64,000 bases of DNA from Mucilaginibacter geliditolerans (GCF_014200495.1 NZ_JACHBY010000001.1:1415738-1479737), one strand, 5' to 3'; shown: positions 1 through 9,672, counted from the first letter of the stretch. The notes: generated from the letters alone by a model not told the origin. Numbers and translations: made by a program.

Positions 1-134
1 TAGCAGGCATAACCGCATTAGGCCGCGTTGGTTTGCCTGATGACATTGGCGGTGTTGTAGCCTTTTTATGTACTGAGGACGCGAAATGGATTAATGCACA
101 GCGTATTGAGGTTTCAGGCGGCATGAACCTGTAA
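1..134 (+). CDS. short-chain dehydrogenase/reductase, C-terminal fragment
   Basis: The window opens inside a reading frame of 43 complete codons ending in TAA. The peptide has the typical end of a classical SDR: a G-R-V-G-L-P-D-D-I segment, then V-V-A-F-L-C-T-E-D, then W-I-N-A-Q-R-I-E-V-S-G-G. That is the NADPH-dependent reductase C terminus seen in FabG-like and glucose-dehydrogenase-like enzymes. The catalytic Tyr-Lys pair and the Rossmann glycine motif lie outside the window, so substrate and subfamily cannot be judged. A strong hairpin follows 56 bases downstream. Confidence 0.8.
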   Translation, partial: AGITALGRVGLPDDIGGVVAFLCTEDAKWINAQRIEVSGGMNL

Positions 135-190
135 TATTTTCATTACATAAAGCTCACCTTCTTTTCTGCATTTTTCAGGCAGAATAATAA

Positions 191-225
191 AAAACGGCCC
201 TGTTGGTATAACAGGGCCGTTTTTT
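191..225 (+). terminator. Rho-independent terminator, possibly bidirectional
   Basis: A perfect 14-bp inverted repeat (191-204 with 210-223, 5-base loop) with a GGCCCTGTT core is flanked by A and T runs on its two sides. It lies just after the SDR fragment and before the next gene, so it most likely ends the SDR transcript. Confidence 0.85.
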
Positions 226-377
226 ATTATTCCTGTTTTTTAAACAGTTTATAAAAATTAAATGCATTTAGCAAAAATTAAATGAGGTAAAACCCTGACT
301 TTTTGATCATAATGAATTATTCAGGTTGTTTTTTATTATAAATCAGCTAAATTACGATCACCAAAAACATTACCTGA

Positions 378-1133
378 ATGTTAAAAACCTATACTGCATC
401 ATTGCTGTGTGTAATTGCCGTGCTTTTCGTCGAAAACGCCGCATTAGCACAAACAATTACTGCCGATAGTTTAAATCATAAACAAGCCTTATACGCAAAT
501 ATCACCGATAATTTTTACCGTACTATTGGGTCACAATCCATGCTGTATAATGGCAAGGACTATGAATTTTACGATCCTGCGCTCAAGGGGAATGCCTATG
601 TATTTGATAATGCATCGTTTAGCCCGGGCACAGTGGTGTATGACGGTGTTCTGTACAAAAACGTTAACATGCTTTATGATCTTTTTAAGGATGAAGTAGT
701 TATTAAGCTATATAGCAGCGCATTAAAAATAACCTTACTAAAGGAAAGAGTAAGCAGCTTTGATATGCTTGATCATCACTTTGTTAATATTAAAGCAGAC
801 ACGACCAGTACAAATTCAATCAGATCTGGTTATTATGACCAGTTATATGGCGGTAAAATACAGGTTTTGGCCCGGAGGGAAAAAAGTATACAAACAGCCC
901 AGGGCTTTGCCGGGTCGCTCGACTCTTATTTTTTATCCAGCCTGAATTATTACCTGTATAAAAACGGGAGATATTATAGTGTGAGCAGTGAGGGCTCATT
1001 TCTTGATGTATTAAAGGATAAAAAGAAAGAACTGCAGCAGTTTATAAAAGCAAACAAGCTAAAGTTCAAGAAATACCAGCGCGAAGACGCGATGGCTAAG
1101 GTAGCAGCATATTATGACCAATTAACCGATTAA
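378..1133 (+). CDS. secreted protein of unknown function next to a TonB receptor
   Basis: This is a 251-residue protein with a clear N-terminal signal peptide: positively charged start, hydrophobic stretch, A-L-A-Q cleavage region near residue 25. The mature part is mixed alpha/beta with many Tyr, Asp and Lys residues and no transmembrane segment, so it is probably periplasmic or surface-attached. I do not recognise a family. The stop codon lies one base before the ATG of the TonB-dependent receptor at 1135, which implies cotranscription and a shared role in the cell envelope. Its repeated short Tyr-rich stretches are common in Bacteroidota proteins of this setting, but they give no function. 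Confidence 0.8.
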   Translation: MLKTYTASLLCVIAVLFVENAALAQTITADSLNHKQALYANITDNFYRTIGSQSMLYNGKDYEFYDPALKGNAYVFDNASFSPGTVVYDGVLYKNVNMLYDLFKDEVVIKLYSSALKITLLKERVSSFDMLDHHFVNIKADTTSTNSIRSGYYDQLYGGKIQVLARREKSIQTAQGFAGSLDSYFLSSLNYYLYKNGRYYSVSSEGSFLDVLKDKKKELQQFIKANKLKFKKYQREDAMAKVAAYYDQLTD

Positions 1134-1134
1134 T

Positions 1135-3930
1135 ATGAAGAGAGCCTACTTATTTATCATATTTCTGTTCATTGTAAAACTGGTTTCGGCACAAAATACG
1201 CCTGAAAAAAACATCAGTGTAAACTTTCAGCAAACTAAAATTGAAGCTTTTGTAGATGAGCTTGAGGCAAAAAGCGGCTATCATTTTTATGTAGATACAG
1301 CACAGTTTGACAGTCTGAAAATAACCCTGCAAGTAAACGATAAGCCATTAGCAGCCATATTGGGCATGGCTTTTAACAATACGATCTATCATTACACCAT
1401 TATCCCCGAAGCGGCACAGGTATTTTTAACAAAAGGCAAACAGATAAAAACCGGGCTGGCATCCGGCTATTTTAATAATACCAGGCCCGGGCATAACAAT
1501 CAGGTACTACCTGGGGTTGCAGCCGCAACCGCTGTAACAGCTACTGAATTTAGCGGCGATAAAGAAGCACCGGCCACAGAAGCAACTATTGAAAACAAAA
1601 CTTATGAAATTGGTTTAAAAACTAATAATATACAACCCGGTAACTCCATACTCTCCGGTTATGTAAAGGATATTAAATCGGGCGAATCCGTTGTGGGGGC
1701 CAGCATAGTTGTTGCCGATACCAAAACCGGTGTGGTAACCGATCAGTTTGGCTATTATACCATTACACTGCCGCGTGGCAGGCAAACGCTTATTATACAC
1801 GGCATAGGTATGCGTGATACAAAGCGGCAGATCATTTTATACAGCGAAGGCCGTTTAAATATTGAGATGCAGGAGCAGGTATTCGCACTCAAAGAAGTAA
1901 AAATATCTGCCGATAAGGTTGCCAACGTACGGAGCACCGAGATGGGCACTAACAAGCTGGATATAAAGAGTATTAAACAGGTGCCGGCAGTATTTGGCGA
2001 GGCCGATATATTACGCGTGGTATTAACCTTACCCGGCGTACAATCTGTTGGTGAAGCAACTACAGGCTTTAATGTGCGTGGCGGATCTGCCGATCAAAAC
2101 CTGATACTGCTGAATGATGCTACCATTTATAACCCCTCGCACTTCTTCGGGTTCTTCTCTGCATTTGATCCTGACATTGTGAAGGATGTTGAGCTATACA
2201 AAAGCAGTATCCCCGAAAAATACGGAGGCCGTTTAGCATCGGTACTTGATGTAACCGATCGTGAGGGAAATAAAAAGCTCTTCACCGGAACAGCCGGGAT
2301 AGGGCTTTTAACCAGCCGCATAAACATTGAAGGGCCAATAATAAAGGATAAAACATCATTTATTTTAGGCGCGCGTACCTCCTACTCTGATTGGCTGCTC
2401 AGCATGCTGCCCGAAGAGTATAAGCATAGCGAGGCATCATTTTATGATGTAAATTTGGGTATAAGTCACCAGATAAATGATAAGAACAATATTTATGTGA
2501 ACGGTTACTTGAGTCATGACCAGTTTAAGCTGAATAGCGATACTGCTTACAGTTATGGCAATAAGAACGCGAACATCAAATGGAAGCATAATTTTAACGA
2601 CAAGCTTTTCAGTGTGTTCCTGGTGGGTTATGACCGTTACCAGTATTCGGTATCAAGCGATGCAAATCCTGTGAATGGATATAATCTGAATTATAACATC
2701 AACCAATCAAACCTTAAGGCCGATTTCACCTATTATGTAACACGCAAAAACACCATCGATTTTGGATTGAGCTCGATATATTACAAGCTGCATTCGGGGG
2801 ATGAAGAACCGTACAATAACAAATCATTAGTTGTACCCGATGTTGTACCTGCTGAACAGGCCCTGGAAAGCGCTTTATATTTTGGCGACAAATACGATAT
2901 AACACCAAACTTTACGGTAGATCTGGGTGTGCGGTATTCAATATATAATTATTTGGGTGCGCAAACAGTTGATTATTACGCGCCCAACCTGCCCAAACAA
3001 AGCTCGAATGTGCTGGATAGCGTTACCTATGGCAAAAACAAAGTAATCAAAACCTATAGCAGGCCCGAAATAAGGGCATCGGCAAGGTATAATCTTAATG
3101 ATAACACCTCACTTAAAGCCAGTTACAATACATTAACGCAATATATCCATTTGCTGTCAAACACTACAGCTATATCCCCTACTGATGTTTATAAGCTGAG
3201 CGACCCTAATATCAAACCCCAAACCGGCGACCAGGTATCCTTAGGTATATATAAAAACCTGCAATCGAACACTATAGAAACCTCGGTTGAGGTATACTAT
3301 AAACGGATAAGAAATTACCTGGATTACAAGAGTGGCGCTACCCTATTATTGAACGATCATATTGAACAGGATGTTATAAACACACAAGGCAAAGCATATG
3401 GTGTGGAGTTTTTAGTTAAAAAAACCGAGGGTAAGCTAAATGGATGGGTAAGCTATACCTACTCACGCACTTTTTTAAGGCAGGATGACCCTTATGCAGG
3501 CGAACTGATCAACAATGGAAATTACTATCCGGCAAATTATGATAAGCCGAATGATTTTAATTTTACGGGCAATTACCGCTTCACCCACAGATACAGCGTA
3601 TCATTAAACGTGGTATACAGTACCGGCCGCCCTATCACATTGCCGGTAGCTAAATATTATTATGATAATGCCGAACGTGTGTATTATTCCGACAGGAACG
3701 CTTACCGCATACCAGATTATTTCCGGTCGGATTTTTCAGTAAATATTGAGGGCAACCATAAAGTTCATCAGCGCTTTCATAACTCATGGACGTTTGGCGT
3801 TTATAACTTAACCGGTCGTGCCAATGCTTATTCTACCTATTTTACAGAACAAGGCGGTTCAATAAATGGTTACCAGCTATCAATTTTTGCTAAACCAATA
3901 CCTTTTATTAACTATAATATACGCTTTTAG
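1135..3930 (+). CDS. TonB-dependent receptor with STN and carboxypeptidase-regulatory-like domains
   Basis: This 931-residue outer-membrane receptor takes up a ligand with energy from TonB. In order it shows a signal peptide (1-20), an STN-like domain (about 26-95), a carboxypeptidase-regulatory-like beta-sandwich (about 171-255), a plug (about 280-375) with the L-P-G-V-Q and N-V-R-G-G-S motifs, and a barrel ending in aromatic strands with a terminal R-F. An STN domain often marks receptors that signal to an anti-sigma factor, but no sigma/anti-sigma pair is seen nearby. It is followed after three bases by a DUF4249 lipoprotein, a recurrent Bacteroidota partner. It is not a canonical SusC, since no SusD-like gene is present. 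The ligand is unknown. Confidence 0.93.
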   Translation: MKRAYLFIIFLFIVKLVSAQNTPEKNISVNFQQTKIEAFVDELEAKSGYHFYVDTAQFDSLKITLQVNDKPLAAILGMAFNNTIYHYTIIPEAAQVFLTKGKQIKTGLASGYFNNTRPGHNNQVLPGVAAATAVTATEFSGDKEAPATEATIENKTYEIGLKTNNIQPGNSILSGYVKDIKSGESVVGASIVVADTKTGVVTDQFGYYTITLPRGRQTLIIHGIGMRDTKRQIILYSEGRLNIEMQEQVFALKEVKISADKVANVRSTEMGTNKLDIKSIKQVPAVFGEADILRVVLTLPGVQSVGEATTGFNVRGGSADQNLILLNDATIYNPSHFFGFFSAFDPDIVKDVELYKSSIPEKYGGRLASVLDVTDREGNKKLFTGTAGIGLLTSRINIEGPIIKDKTSFILGARTSYSDWLLSMLPEEYKHSEASFYDVNLGISHQINDKNNIYVNGYLSHDQFKLNSDTAYSYGNKNANIKWKHNFNDKLFSVFLVGYDRYQYSVSSDANPVNGYNLNYNINQSNLKADFTYYVTRKNTIDFGLSSIYYKLHSGDEEPYNNKSLVVPDVVPAEQALESALYFGDKYDITPNFTVDLGVRYSIYNYLGAQTVDYYAPNLPKQSSNVLDSVTYGKNKVIKTYSRPEIRASARYNLNDNTSLKASYNTLTQYIHLLSNTTAISPTDVYKLSDPNIKPQTGDQVSLGIYKNLQSNTIETSVEVYYKRIRNYLDYKSGATLLLNDHIEQDVINTQGKAYGVEFLVKKTEGKLNGWVSYTYSRTFLRQDDPYAGELINNGNYYPANYDKPNDFNFTGNYRFTHRYSVSLNVVYSTGRPITLPVAKYYYDNAERVYYSDRNAYRIPDYFRSDFSVNIEGNHKVHQRFHNSWTFGVYNLTGRANAYSTYFTEQGGSINGYQLSIFAKPIPFINYNIRF

Positions 3931-3933
3931 GCA

Positions 3934-5109
3934 ATGAAAAAGAACGGGAAATATATTATTTGGTGTGGTATAATAGCCATGTGGGCATTGGGGTGCAAAA
4001 AACCATATACCCCTAACGTTATCAGCAGCAATAATAATTATTTAGTTGTTGAAGGAGTTATAAATACCGGTGGCGATTCAACTGTCATCAGGCTGAGCCG
4101 TACGGTTAATCTTTCATCTGGTGTAACCATAAATCCGGAGTTAAATGCAACCGTGATTATACAAAGCGATCAAAATCAAACCTATAGCTTACACAGCATT
4201 GGCAACGGACAGTATGCAAGCACGCCGCTAACCTTAGATAATACCCGCAAATACCGGTTAAGTATTGGCACATCAGATGGCAAGGCATTTCTATCAGACT
4301 ATGTGCCGGCTATCGCGACCCCTCCTATTGACAGCGTTGGCTTTACCATACTGAATAATGGTGTACAGATCTACGTAAACACACACGACCCCAACAACAA
4401 TACGCATTATTACCGCTGGGATTATAATGAAACTTGGATATTCCATGCAAAATATGATTCGGAATATATATCAAACGACAGTACGGATGTGGTTCCTCGT
4501 TCACCAGACAAGCAAATTTACCAATGCTGGGGCAGCGGTATATCAACAGTTATAACTTTAGGATCATCGGCCAAGCTTTCGCAGGATGTGATCTACCAAA
4601 GCCCTATCATTTTTATACCATCAACATCAGAAAAAATAGAATCGAGATACAGCATACTGCTTAAACAGTATGCCATGACCAGCGATGGGTATAATTATTA
4701 CACTATATTGAAAAAAAACACAGAACAATTGGGTAGTATTTTTGATGCCCAGCCATCGCAGCTTACCGGCAATATCCATTGCACAACCGATGCTACATTA
4801 CCGGTGATAGGATATATTTCAGCAGGAACAGTTCAGCAAAAAAGGGTGTATATAAACAATTCGCAGCTCCCTACCTGGCAACCTACCTACCCTTACACTT
4901 GCGGACTGGATACTGCATTTTATGCGAGTAAGGGGCCAAATCCTGTAAATCAGGTTTTACAAAATTTAGTACCCCAGCCCAATTCTAATATTACGATATA
5001 TGCGGTATTCGGTAACGGGCCAAACCCTATTGGTTATACATATTCTGATCCAGACTGTGCTGATTGCAGTATACGCGGATCTTTAACTAAACCAAGTTTC
5101 TGGCAATAA
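3934..5109 (+). CDS. DUF4249 family lipoprotein
   Basis: This 391-residue lipoprotein has a lipobox (A-L-G-C, Cys at about 21) after a hydrophobic stretch. The early Y-L-V-V-E-G-V-I-N motif and the following beta-rich V-I-R-L-S-R segment are typical of DUF4249 proteins. These are usually encoded right after a TonB-dependent receptor with a carboxypeptidase-like domain. The start is three bases after the receptor stop, so the two are translationally close. By analogy with SusD it may be the surface lipoprotein partner of the receptor, but that is inference. The Cys-rich C terminus (C-A-D-C) is notable. Confidence 0.88.
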   Translation: MKKNGKYIIWCGIIAMWALGCKKPYTPNVISSNNNYLVVEGVINTGGDSTVIRLSRTVNLSSGVTINPELNATVIIQSDQNQTYSLHSIGNGQYASTPLTLDNTRKYRLSIGTSDGKAFLSDYVPAIATPPIDSVGFTILNNGVQIYVNTHDPNNNTHYYRWDYNETWIFHAKYDSEYISNDSTDVVPRSPDKQIYQCWGSGISTVITLGSSAKLSQDVIYQSPIIFIPSTSEKIESRYSILLKQYAMTSDGYNYYTILKKNTEQLGSIFDAQPSQLTGNIHCTTDATLPVIGYISAGTVQQKRVYINNSQLPTWQPTYPYTCGLDTAFYASKGPNPVNQVLQNLVPQPNSNITIYAVFGNGPNPIGYTYSDPDCADCSIRGSLTKPSFWQ

Positions 5110-5164
5110 TAAACAAGATAATATCATGCAAAAATATGATCGCAATTATTGAGTTGAACAAACG

Positions 5165-7549
5165 ATGAGAAAACATATAAGAAATATCATTTGCTTATTT
5201 TCATTACTGTTATTATCTATAACGGCAGGCTATTCCCAGGCCCCTGCTGCATTGCCCGATGTGCAAAATAATTTCAATCAATATAACTCAAATACCCTGC
5301 AGGAGAAACTGTATGTGCATACCGATAAAAACGCCTATACCGCAGGCGAACTGATATGGTTTAAAATATATTATGTAGATGGCATAAACCACAAGCCTGT
5401 GGATTTAAGCAAAGTAGCCTATGTTGAAATTTTGGACAATAACCAAAATGCGGTTATGCAGGCAAAAATAGCCCTGGATAACGGCGCTGGCAGCGGCTCA
5501 CTTTTTATACCGGTAACACTGGCGACAGGTAATTTTACACTGAGAGCGTATACCAACTGGATGAAAAACTTTAGTCCGGATTATTATTTTTATAAGAGGC
5601 TGGCTATTATAAATCCACTAAAATCCCCTGACGTTGAGGCTAAAGCTGCCCCCGACTATGATGCGCAGTTTTTCCCCGAAGGCGGCAACCTTGTTAATGG
5701 CATTGCTAGTGTAGTAGGGTTTAAAGTAAGCGACCAATGGGGCAAAGGCGTGAATTTTACAGGCGCCATACTTGATAAAAATAATGATACTGTGATTCGC
5801 TTTACACCGTACAAATTTGGCATGGGCCATTTTTCATTAAAGCCTGATAATCACAACACCTACCATGCTATTATAAAAATAGCAGGCAAAACCATTCAAA
5901 AAGATCTGCCTGCCATAAATGACAATGGCTATGTAATGAGCGTAAAGGATAACGGCAGCGGATCGTTAGCGGTTATTGTTAATACCACCCTAACCAGTCC
6001 AACTGTTTACCTTTTTGCGCATACCCGCGGCTCGGTTAAGGTGAGTGAGTCTGCAACGGTTAGTAATGGCGAAGCTGTATTTAATATCGATAAAAATAAA
6101 TTAGGCGATGGCATATCACAGCTAACTATTTTTAATAATGAGCGACAGCCGGTGTGTGAAAGGTTGTACTTTAAACGCCCCGCTAAAAAGCTAATGATTA
6201 GCGCCGCAGCCGATCAGCAACAATATAATACTCGCAAAAAGGTGAATATTGCCATTGACGCTAATAACGGTAACAGCAGCCCGGTAATTGCCGACCTGTC
6301 GTTAGCTGTTTACAGGCTTGATTCCTTACAGCATCCTGATCAGGAAAATATACAAAATTATTTATGGCTGAGCTCCGATCTGAAAGGAAATATAGAATCG
6401 CCGGATTATTATTTTAAGAGCGCTAAAACAGATGAGGCAATTGATAACCTGATGCTTACACAGGGCTGGAGAAGATTTGACTGGAAAGATATTTTAACTA
6501 GCAAACAAGCTGAATTTACATTTCTGCCTGAGTTTAACGGACCTATTATCCTGGCGAAAATAACCAGTACACTGACTAATATTCCCGCAAAAAACATCAT
6601 GACCTACCTGGCTATTCCGGGTAAAAAGGTACAAATGTATACCTCCTACAGCGATTCGCTTGGGCATTTGCTATTCAACATGAAAAATTTCTATGGCCCG
6701 GGCGAAATAGTGGTTCAAACCAACACGCGGGTTGATACCAATTACCGTATTGATATAGCCAATCCTTTTTCGGAACAGTATGCGAAAACAACGCTACCGC
6801 ATTTAAATATCAGTGCCGGTATGCAAACTGCTATTGAAGATCAGAGCCTGAGCATGCAGGTGCAAAACATTTATAGCAGCACCAAATTAAGGCAATTTTA
6901 TGACTCCCATATTGATAGCAGCGCGTTTTTCGGCACGCCTTACAAAACCTATCTTTTAGATAATTATACCCGCTTTACAACAATGGAAGAGGTAATGCGC
7001 GAGTATGTAAGCGAGGTGAATATAATCCACCCTAAAAACCATTTCCACATAAAAGTTCTAAATGCTAATAACCCCTCTTATTTAAGTGATGTTGACCCTA
7101 TGATATTGATAGATGGAGTACCGTTTTTTGATGTCGATAAGTTATTCGCGGCCGATCCGCTTAAAATACGTAAGCTGGACGATATGCCCTTTACTTATTA
7201 TTGGGGGCCATCAGTTGAGGAAGGGATATTTAGTTTTACAACCTATAAAGGCGACCTTGGCGGTGTGGAGATTGACCCGCACGCAGTGGTGCTTGATTAT
7301 GAAGGACTTGAACTACAGCGTGAGTTCTATGCCCCTGCATATGATACCGAAAAGGCTTATGCCAGCCGCATACCGGATTTTAGAAATGTGCTTTACTGGG
7401 CTCCCTACATAACCACGGGTTTAAAAGGCAAAAACAGCCTGAGCTTTTATACATCTGACAAAACAGGCCAGTATATTGGCGTAATACAGGGTTTAACCGC
7501 CAATGGCGAAGCCGGCAGCAGCAGCTTTACATTTAGCGTTGTAAAATAG
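5165..7549 (+). CDS. large secreted MG2-like (macroglobulin-type) beta-sandwich protein
   Basis: This 794-residue protein has a signal peptide (1-25, Y-S-Q end). Near residues 50-110 it carries a segment typical of macroglobulin MG2 domains (L-Y-V-H-T-D-K, then Y-T-A-G-E-L-I-W-F-K). Repeated beta-sandwich sequence follows, and near residues 650-740 a short plug-like segment resembling a TonB plug (D-P-M-I-L-I-D-G-V). No thioester motif is visible. Such proteins are common beside TonB receptors in Sphingobacteriaceae and are probably periplasmic or outer-membrane associated. The gene lies 55 bases after the DUF4249 gene on the same strand, so it may belong to the same operon. The biochemical role is unknown. 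Confidence 0.82.
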   Translation: MRKHIRNIICLFSLLLLSITAGYSQAPAALPDVQNNFNQYNSNTLQEKLYVHTDKNAYTAGELIWFKIYYVDGINHKPVDLSKVAYVEILDNNQNAVMQAKIALDNGAGSGSLFIPVTLATGNFTLRAYTNWMKNFSPDYYFYKRLAIINPLKSPDVEAKAAPDYDAQFFPEGGNLVNGIASVVGFKVSDQWGKGVNFTGAILDKNNDTVIRFTPYKFGMGHFSLKPDNHNTYHAIIKIAGKTIQKDLPAINDNGYVMSVKDNGSGSLAVIVNTTLTSPTVYLFAHTRGSVKVSESATVSNGEAVFNIDKNKLGDGISQLTIFNNERQPVCERLYFKRPAKKLMISAAADQQQYNTRKKVNIAIDANNGNSSPVIADLSLAVYRLDSLQHPDQENIQNYLWLSSDLKGNIESPDYYFKSAKTDEAIDNLMLTQGWRRFDWKDILTSKQAEFTFLPEFNGPIILAKITSTLTNIPAKNIMTYLAIPGKKVQMYTSYSDSLGHLLFNMKNFYGPGEIVVQTNTRVDTNYRIDIANPFSEQYAKTTLPHLNISAGMQTAIEDQSLSMQVQNIYSSTKLRQFYDSHIDSSAFFGTPYKTYLLDNYTRFTTMEEVMREYVSEVNIIHPKNHFHIKVLNANNPSYLSDVDPMILIDGVPFFDVDKLFAADPLKIRKLDDMPFTYYWGPSVEEGIFSFTTYKGDLGGVEIDPHAVVLDYEGLELQREFYAPAYDTEKAYASRIPDFRNVLYWAPYITTGLKGKNSLSFYTSDKTGQYIGVIQGLTANGEAGSSSFTFSVVK

Positions 7550-7570
7550 CGACCGTATACTTTATCTTTG
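7538..7570 (+). promoter_or_regulatory. possible Bacteroidota promoter for the DUF4397 gene
   Basis: TATCTTTG at 7563-7570 matches the TAnnTTTG -7 consensus. GTTG at 7538-7541 is one mismatch from the TTTG -33 element at a spacing of 21. It lies over the end of the MG2-like gene, about 125 bases before the DUF4397 start. It is a pattern match only. Confidence 0.3.
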
Positions 7571-7695
7571 CCTATCAACCTGATTTTTTGTTATTTGTCC
7601 GGTCTATAATACGAACCAGCATTTTTTTACGTTCTAAGTAATGCTTAACCTGGCTATAAGTATAGCTAAGGGGCGTCCAATTTAAATTTAATAGT

Positions 7696-8412
7696 ATGCA
7701 AAATAATTTACAAAATTCAAAAGGGTGGTATGTTACTTTAGGGCTGGTGATGGTATTAGCTGTAACATTTTCATCATGTACAAAAACCCCAAACAACAGC
7801 CAAACTAATACACCTGTAGCTGTATTAGCGGTTATTGACGCATCGCCGGATGCGCCCTTGCTTGATTTTTATGAAAACAGCACCGTGCTAAACACAACCG
7901 CAATTGGTTATGGCAGTGGGCTAGCCTATTTTAATTCATATGCCGGGAACGTAGCTTTTAGTTTCAATTCAAACGGTACAAGCACCAAACTTGCTACTGA
8001 TAACGTAACCTTAACAGCCGGGCATTATTATACTCTATTTCTTGCCAATTCTATAAAAACGCCTGATTTTATTTTACTGGCTGATACCTTAAATCCACCC
8101 GGATCAAATAACTCATCTATCCGTTTTGTAAATGCAAGCGCAAATGCGCCCGCGGTTGATGTGGTTGTTAAAAAAGGAACCGTACTGATAAGCAATATAA
8201 GTTACAAAGGCTATACCCAATTTGTTCCTGCCCCGGTAATGACAAATGATACTTTACAAGTGCTCCAGGCAGGTACAAGTACTGTGCTGGCCACGTTGCC
8301 AAACGTTACTTTTGCGGCTGATGGCGCCTACACAATCTGGCTTTATGGTGTTGCGGGCGCTAGTGACGCTACCAAGCTTAGCGTTGGCGCAATGCAAAAT
8401 GCTGCTTTTTAA
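7696..8412 (+). CDS. DUF4397 domain lipoprotein
   Basis: This 238-residue protein has a hydrophobic N terminus ending in a lipobox-like F-S-S-C near residue 28. It contains two beta-repeat units of the DUF4397 type. The first starts at V-I-D-A-S-P-D-A-P and the second at F-V-N-A-S-A-N-A-P, each followed by a V-D-V/L-D-F strand. DUF4397 proteins are extracellular or surface-linked beta-sandwich proteins without known activity. It is the last plus-strand gene before the convergent lysozyme gene. Its 146-base leader suggests its own promoter. Confidence 0.87.
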   Translation: MQNNLQNSKGWYVTLGLVMVLAVTFSSCTKTPNNSQTNTPVAVLAVIDASPDAPLLDFYENSTVLNTTAIGYGSGLAYFNSYAGNVAFSFNSNGTSTKLATDNVTLTAGHYYTLFLANSIKTPDFILLADTLNPPGSNNSSIRFVNASANAPAVDVVVKKGTVLISNISYKGYTQFVPAPVMTNDTLQVLQAGTSTVLATLPNVTFAADGAYTIWLYGVAGASDATKLSVGAMQNAAF

Positions 8413-8449
8413 AACAAGATAATCTTCAAGATAATTGATAGCCTGTTAT

Positions 8450-9355
8450 TTACGGAACCAGCAGTTTTGTAAATGCCAGGCTATCACCTTTAAAGGCGTC
8501 AAAATCAACTGCATGATAAATGCCGTTTATACTGGCTTTATCCGAGTGTTGCCAAAACAACCAGTTAGCCGGGCCTACGGTAAGATCCTGCTGGTTATAA
8601 TGCGCTATCCACAGGTGATAATTATCAAAATATCCCGCCAGGTAATCGGCATAAAAACTTAAGGTGGTATATATAAGTGGTTTTACCTTTGCATGTACCT
8701 CAACATAAGTTAAAAATGCCTGCAGCTCCTTTCGCATGGCTTCGGGCTTAACGCCGTCAAGGGTTTCAATATCAACCACCGGGGGCAGATCGCCAGCTTC
8801 AAGCGTAAAATTTTGCAAGAAGAACCGTGCCTGCCACATTCCGTTTTTGTTTGATCGGAAAAAATGATACGGGCCGCAGGTAATACCTGCCTTTGGTGCT
8901 TCACGCCAGTTACGTTTAAAATAAGGATCAACCTTGAGTAAGCCCTCGCTTGCCTTAATAAACGCGAAGCTTACATGTACACTATCCTCTTCCATGGCCT
9001 TAACTTTGGGCCAGTTTATCTTTCCCTGCGCGTAGGACACATCAATGCCATGCACCTGATATTTGTTAGGGATGCGGATATTAAAGCTCTTATAAACGCG
9101 GTAATGCGGGTTCTCGCCGGTATCCATGAACCATTGCCATGTTGATGAGAACATTTTGAGCACATACCCATAATAGAATGGGGATAACAGGATGATTAAC
9201 AGGCCCGCTATTACAATTTTCCACGTTGTATTAGAATTACTGGCTTTCTTTTTAGCAGCGGGTTTCCTTGTAACAGTTTTTTTCGGAACAGATCTTTCTG
9301 TAATCAGTTTTTCAGCAACAGGCTTTTTTGATACAGGTTTTTTAGGGGTCGTCAC
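8450..9355 (-). CDS. GH25 family lysozyme (N-acetylmuramidase) with a membrane anchor
   Basis: This 301-residue protein should cleave the beta-1,4 bond between N-acetylmuramic acid and N-acetylglucosamine. The first 45 residues are a Lys/Pro-rich tail of repeated K-K-P-V/K-P-A-A-K type, probably cytoplasmic. One transmembrane helix (about 47-68) and a GH25 domain follow. The hallmarks are visible: H-G-I-D-V-S at the first strand, F-A-F-I-K-A-S-E-G, and the catalytic V-D-I-E-T. The domain would therefore face the periplasm, as a type II anchored remodelling enzyme rather than a secreted one. The gene is monocistronic and convergent with DUF4397. A role in cell-wall turnover is inferred. Confidence 0.9.
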   Translation of the reverse strand: MTTPKKPVSKKPVAEKLITERSVPKKTVTRKPAAKKKASNSNTTWKIVIAGLLIILLSPFYYGYVLKMFSSTWQWFMDTGENPHYRVYKSFNIRIPNKYQVHGIDVSYAQGKINWPKVKAMEEDSVHVSFAFIKASEGLLKVDPYFKRNWREAPKAGITCGPYHFFRSNKNGMWQARFFLQNFTLEAGDLPPVVDIETLDGVKPEAMRKELQAFLTYVEVHAKVKPLIYTTLSFYADYLAGYFDNYHLWIAHYNQQDLTVGPANWLFWQHSDKASINGIYHAVDFDAFKGDSLAFTKLLVP

Positions 9356-9373
9356 GGAACAAAGGTAATGAAA

Positions 9374-9611
9374 GTTCTTTTTGGGTTAGGGTTTCAGATT
9401 AATTTTAACGCAGAAACCCCTCCCTGCCACTACCCTTTTAGCGCAAGTCTTGTGTTGGGGAACAAACGCTGGCTGACTTGTGCTTTCTGGCATATTGGGA
9501 AGCACAAGTCAGCCACTTCATAGCCGATTGCACAAGACTTGCGCTAAAAACGGGTTCTTTTTGGGTTGGGGATTCAGATTAATTTTAGCGCAGAAACCCC
9601 TCCCTGCCACT
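9374..9611. repeat. two 58-bp direct repeats around a palindromic element
   Basis: This is most of the 317-base gap between the lysozyme and cyclase genes. Bases 9374-9431 and 9554-9611 are near-identical (three mismatches in 58). The space between them is filled by the nested palindrome at 9437-9548. A further small GC-rich hairpin (CCCTCCC with GGGAGGG) lies at about 9634-9650. No gene is seen here. The block looks like an accumulation of non-coding dispersed repeats. Confidence 0.8.
9437..9548. repeat. nested palindromic repeat element, copy 1
   Basis: The outer arms 9437-9454 and 9531-9548 are an 18-bp perfect inverted repeat containing AGCGCAAGTCTTGTG. The inner arms 9471-9484 and 9501-9514 are a 14-bp perfect inverted repeat containing GACTTGTGCT. 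The same architecture with nearly the same core recurs at 18529-18638. That suggests a dispersed family able to fold as a hairpin within a hairpin. Confidence 0.85.
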
Positions 9612-9672
9612 GCACAGGCTACCGCACCCCTCCCGTGGGGAGGGAATCTAAGAAAACACAACGTGATGCTTA

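Noticed and set aside
9374..9650. CRISPR array
   Set aside because: The repeats are two 58-bp copies and palindromes without regular unique spacers, and no cas genes are near.
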